A model generated the notes under the pieces. It made no database searches, was not told where the DNA came from, and was given only the letters and a program-made list of their open reading frames with translations. Shown here in pieces: positions 5,035-5,754 of a DNA stretch of 5,754 nucleotides (positions within the stretch are counted from its first letter, which is position 1; every line of letters begins with the position of its first letter). Source of the stretch: Gemmatimonadota bacterium. Lineage in GTDB: Bacteria > Gemmatimonadota > Gemmatimonadetes > Longimicrobiales > Longimicrobiaceae. The stretch is from the NCBI GenBank assembly GCA_019348475.1, contig JAHWJJ010000309.1:1-5754 (forward strand), written 5' to 3'. The position numbers and the translations under genes are program-made.

Positions 5035-5754
5035 CAGCTACCCGGCCCGGCCTGCCGGCGGGGCGCTTGCGGGCGGCGGCGCGGGGGCACGGAGCCGGGC
5101 GTGACGACATCCCCCGCGGGTGCCGGAACCGCGCCCGGCAGCGGCGTGCCGTCCGCACGCAGCACCTGGCCTGTGTAGCGGTCCAGGCGCGCGCCGGTGC
5201 GCGGGAAGTCCAGGCGGCCCAGCGAGTCGGTCAGCACGGCGGCGCGGTGCGCGGCATCCACCGAGACCAGCCCGGGCGGCCGCTGCACGGTGGAACGCAG
5301 CTGCGCGGAAAGGATGGCGCCGTCGCCGTCCAGCACGGCGCAGGCAATGCCGCCCCGGTTCAGCGGCTCGCCCATGCTGAAGGGGCCGTAGGTCACCAGG
5401 TTGCCCAGCGAATAGAAGACCAGCTTCCCCTGGTACCACTCCGCGGCGCGCATGACGTGCGGGCCGTGGCCGATGACCAGGTCCGCCCCCGATTCCACCG
5501 CCGCCCGCGCGAACGCCACCACGTTGCCGCGGTCCTCGTCGTAGAAGGTTTCGCGCGCGTTGGGGGTCCTCTGCCGGCCGCGGCCTTCGGCGCCCATGTG
5601 CATGGTCACCACCACGCGCGGATACTCGCTCGCGGCCCGCCGCACGTGGCGGCGTACGGCGGCGAGGTCGCGCGGGTCAGGCCCCGTCCACTGCGCGAAC
5701 CCCAGGAACGCCACCGTGTCGCCCTGCGCGCTGACGACGGGGGTGGCGATGGTG
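5034..5754 (-). CDS. CapA-family (poly-gamma-glutamate synthesis-type) protein, C-terminal part, cut by window edge
   Basis: About 239 residues of the C-terminal part are visible; the frame stays open to the right edge, so the true start and N-terminal half are missing. The visible part carries the hallmarks of the CapA/PgsA (PGA_cap, metallophosphatase-like) domain: VAFLGFAQW, VVVTMHMGAE in place of the usual H-x-G-x-E, ESGADLVIGHGPHVMRAAEWYQGKLVFYSLGNLVTYG (residues 78-114 counted from the internal GTG at 5714), then a loosely conserved tail. His/Gly/Asn residues of these motifs line the putative metal site. CapA-like proteins are required for poly-gamma-glutamate or capsule polymer production, but many distant members have no known role. 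The tail ends in a Pro/Arg-rich stretch. The stop TGA overlaps the ATG of the downstream zinc-ribbon membrane gene, indicating an operon. The internal GTG at 5714 is probably not the real start, because CapA-like sequence continues upstream of it. Confidence 0.85.
   Translation of the reverse strand, partial: TIATPVVSAQGDTVAFLGFAQWTGPDPRDLAAVRRHVRRAASEYPRVVVTMHMGAEGRGRQRTPNARETFYDEDRGNVVAFARAAVESGADLVIGHGPHVMRAAEWYQGKLVFYSLGNLVTYGPFSMGEPLNRGGIACAVLDGDGAILSAQLRSTVQRPPGLVSVDAAHRAAVLTDSLGRLDFPRTGARLDRYTGQVLRADGTPLPGAVPAPAGDVVTPGSVPPRRRPQAPRRQAGPGS

Noticed and set aside
2500..5178. An 892-codon open frame on the plus strand across most of the right half
   Set aside because: It runs antisense to the beta-lactamase-like gene and through the NlpC/P60 gene in another frame, with Arg/Ala/Gly/Pro-rich low-complexity translation and no domain; a product of the scarcity of stop codons in GC-rich DNA.

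Overview
The window is GC-rich bacterial DNA (about 70% G+C by eye) with seven protein genes, several of them for exported or membrane proteins, separated by unusually informative intergenic regions. The composition, the many small secreted or membrane proteins of unknown function, and a palindromic dispersed-type repeat would fit a soil bacterium of the Gemmatimonadota/Longimicrobium kind. That placement is inference from general impression; no rRNA or marker gene is present to confirm it.

Layout, left to right. (1) 35-589, minus: a secreted, extremely charged 184-residue protein of unknown function. It has a strong ribosome binding site and, upstream at 642-657, a near-perfect sigma-54 (-24/-12) promoter. 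(2) 822-1536, minus: two tandem genes for small membrane proteins, separated by about 90 bases containing tandem small hairpins. (3) 1537-1897: an intergenic region with an inverted repeat. (4) 1898-2305, plus: a small helix-turn-helix protein, closed by a long perfect hairpin terminator (2331-2376). (5) 2427-2634: a 208-base nested inverted-repeat element between convergent genes. (6) 2662-3591, minus: an exported class A beta-lactamase-like serine hydrolase that keeps SxxK, SDN and KSG but seems to lack the omega-loop glutamate. (7) 3592-3910: a divergent regulatory region with a good sigma-70-type promoter for the plus-strand gene. (8) 3911-4516, plus: an exported NlpC/P60 cysteine peptidase, ended by a terminator at 4545-4575. 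(9) 4636-5754, minus: the C-terminal part of a CapA-type (poly-gamma-glutamate synthesis family) protein, running off the right edge, whose stop codon overlaps the start of a small membrane protein with a C-terminal zinc ribbon.

Functionally, the divergent pair at 2662-4516 (penicillin-recognising hydrolase fold and NlpC/P60 peptidase) and the CapA-like gene all point to the cell envelope, but nothing shows that they form one pathway. I see no mobile-element genes, CRISPR array, tRNA or rRNA, and no convincing new multi-gene system. The most testable items are the sigma-54 promoter, the beta-lactamase-like protein without its deacylation residue, and the nested inverted-repeat element.
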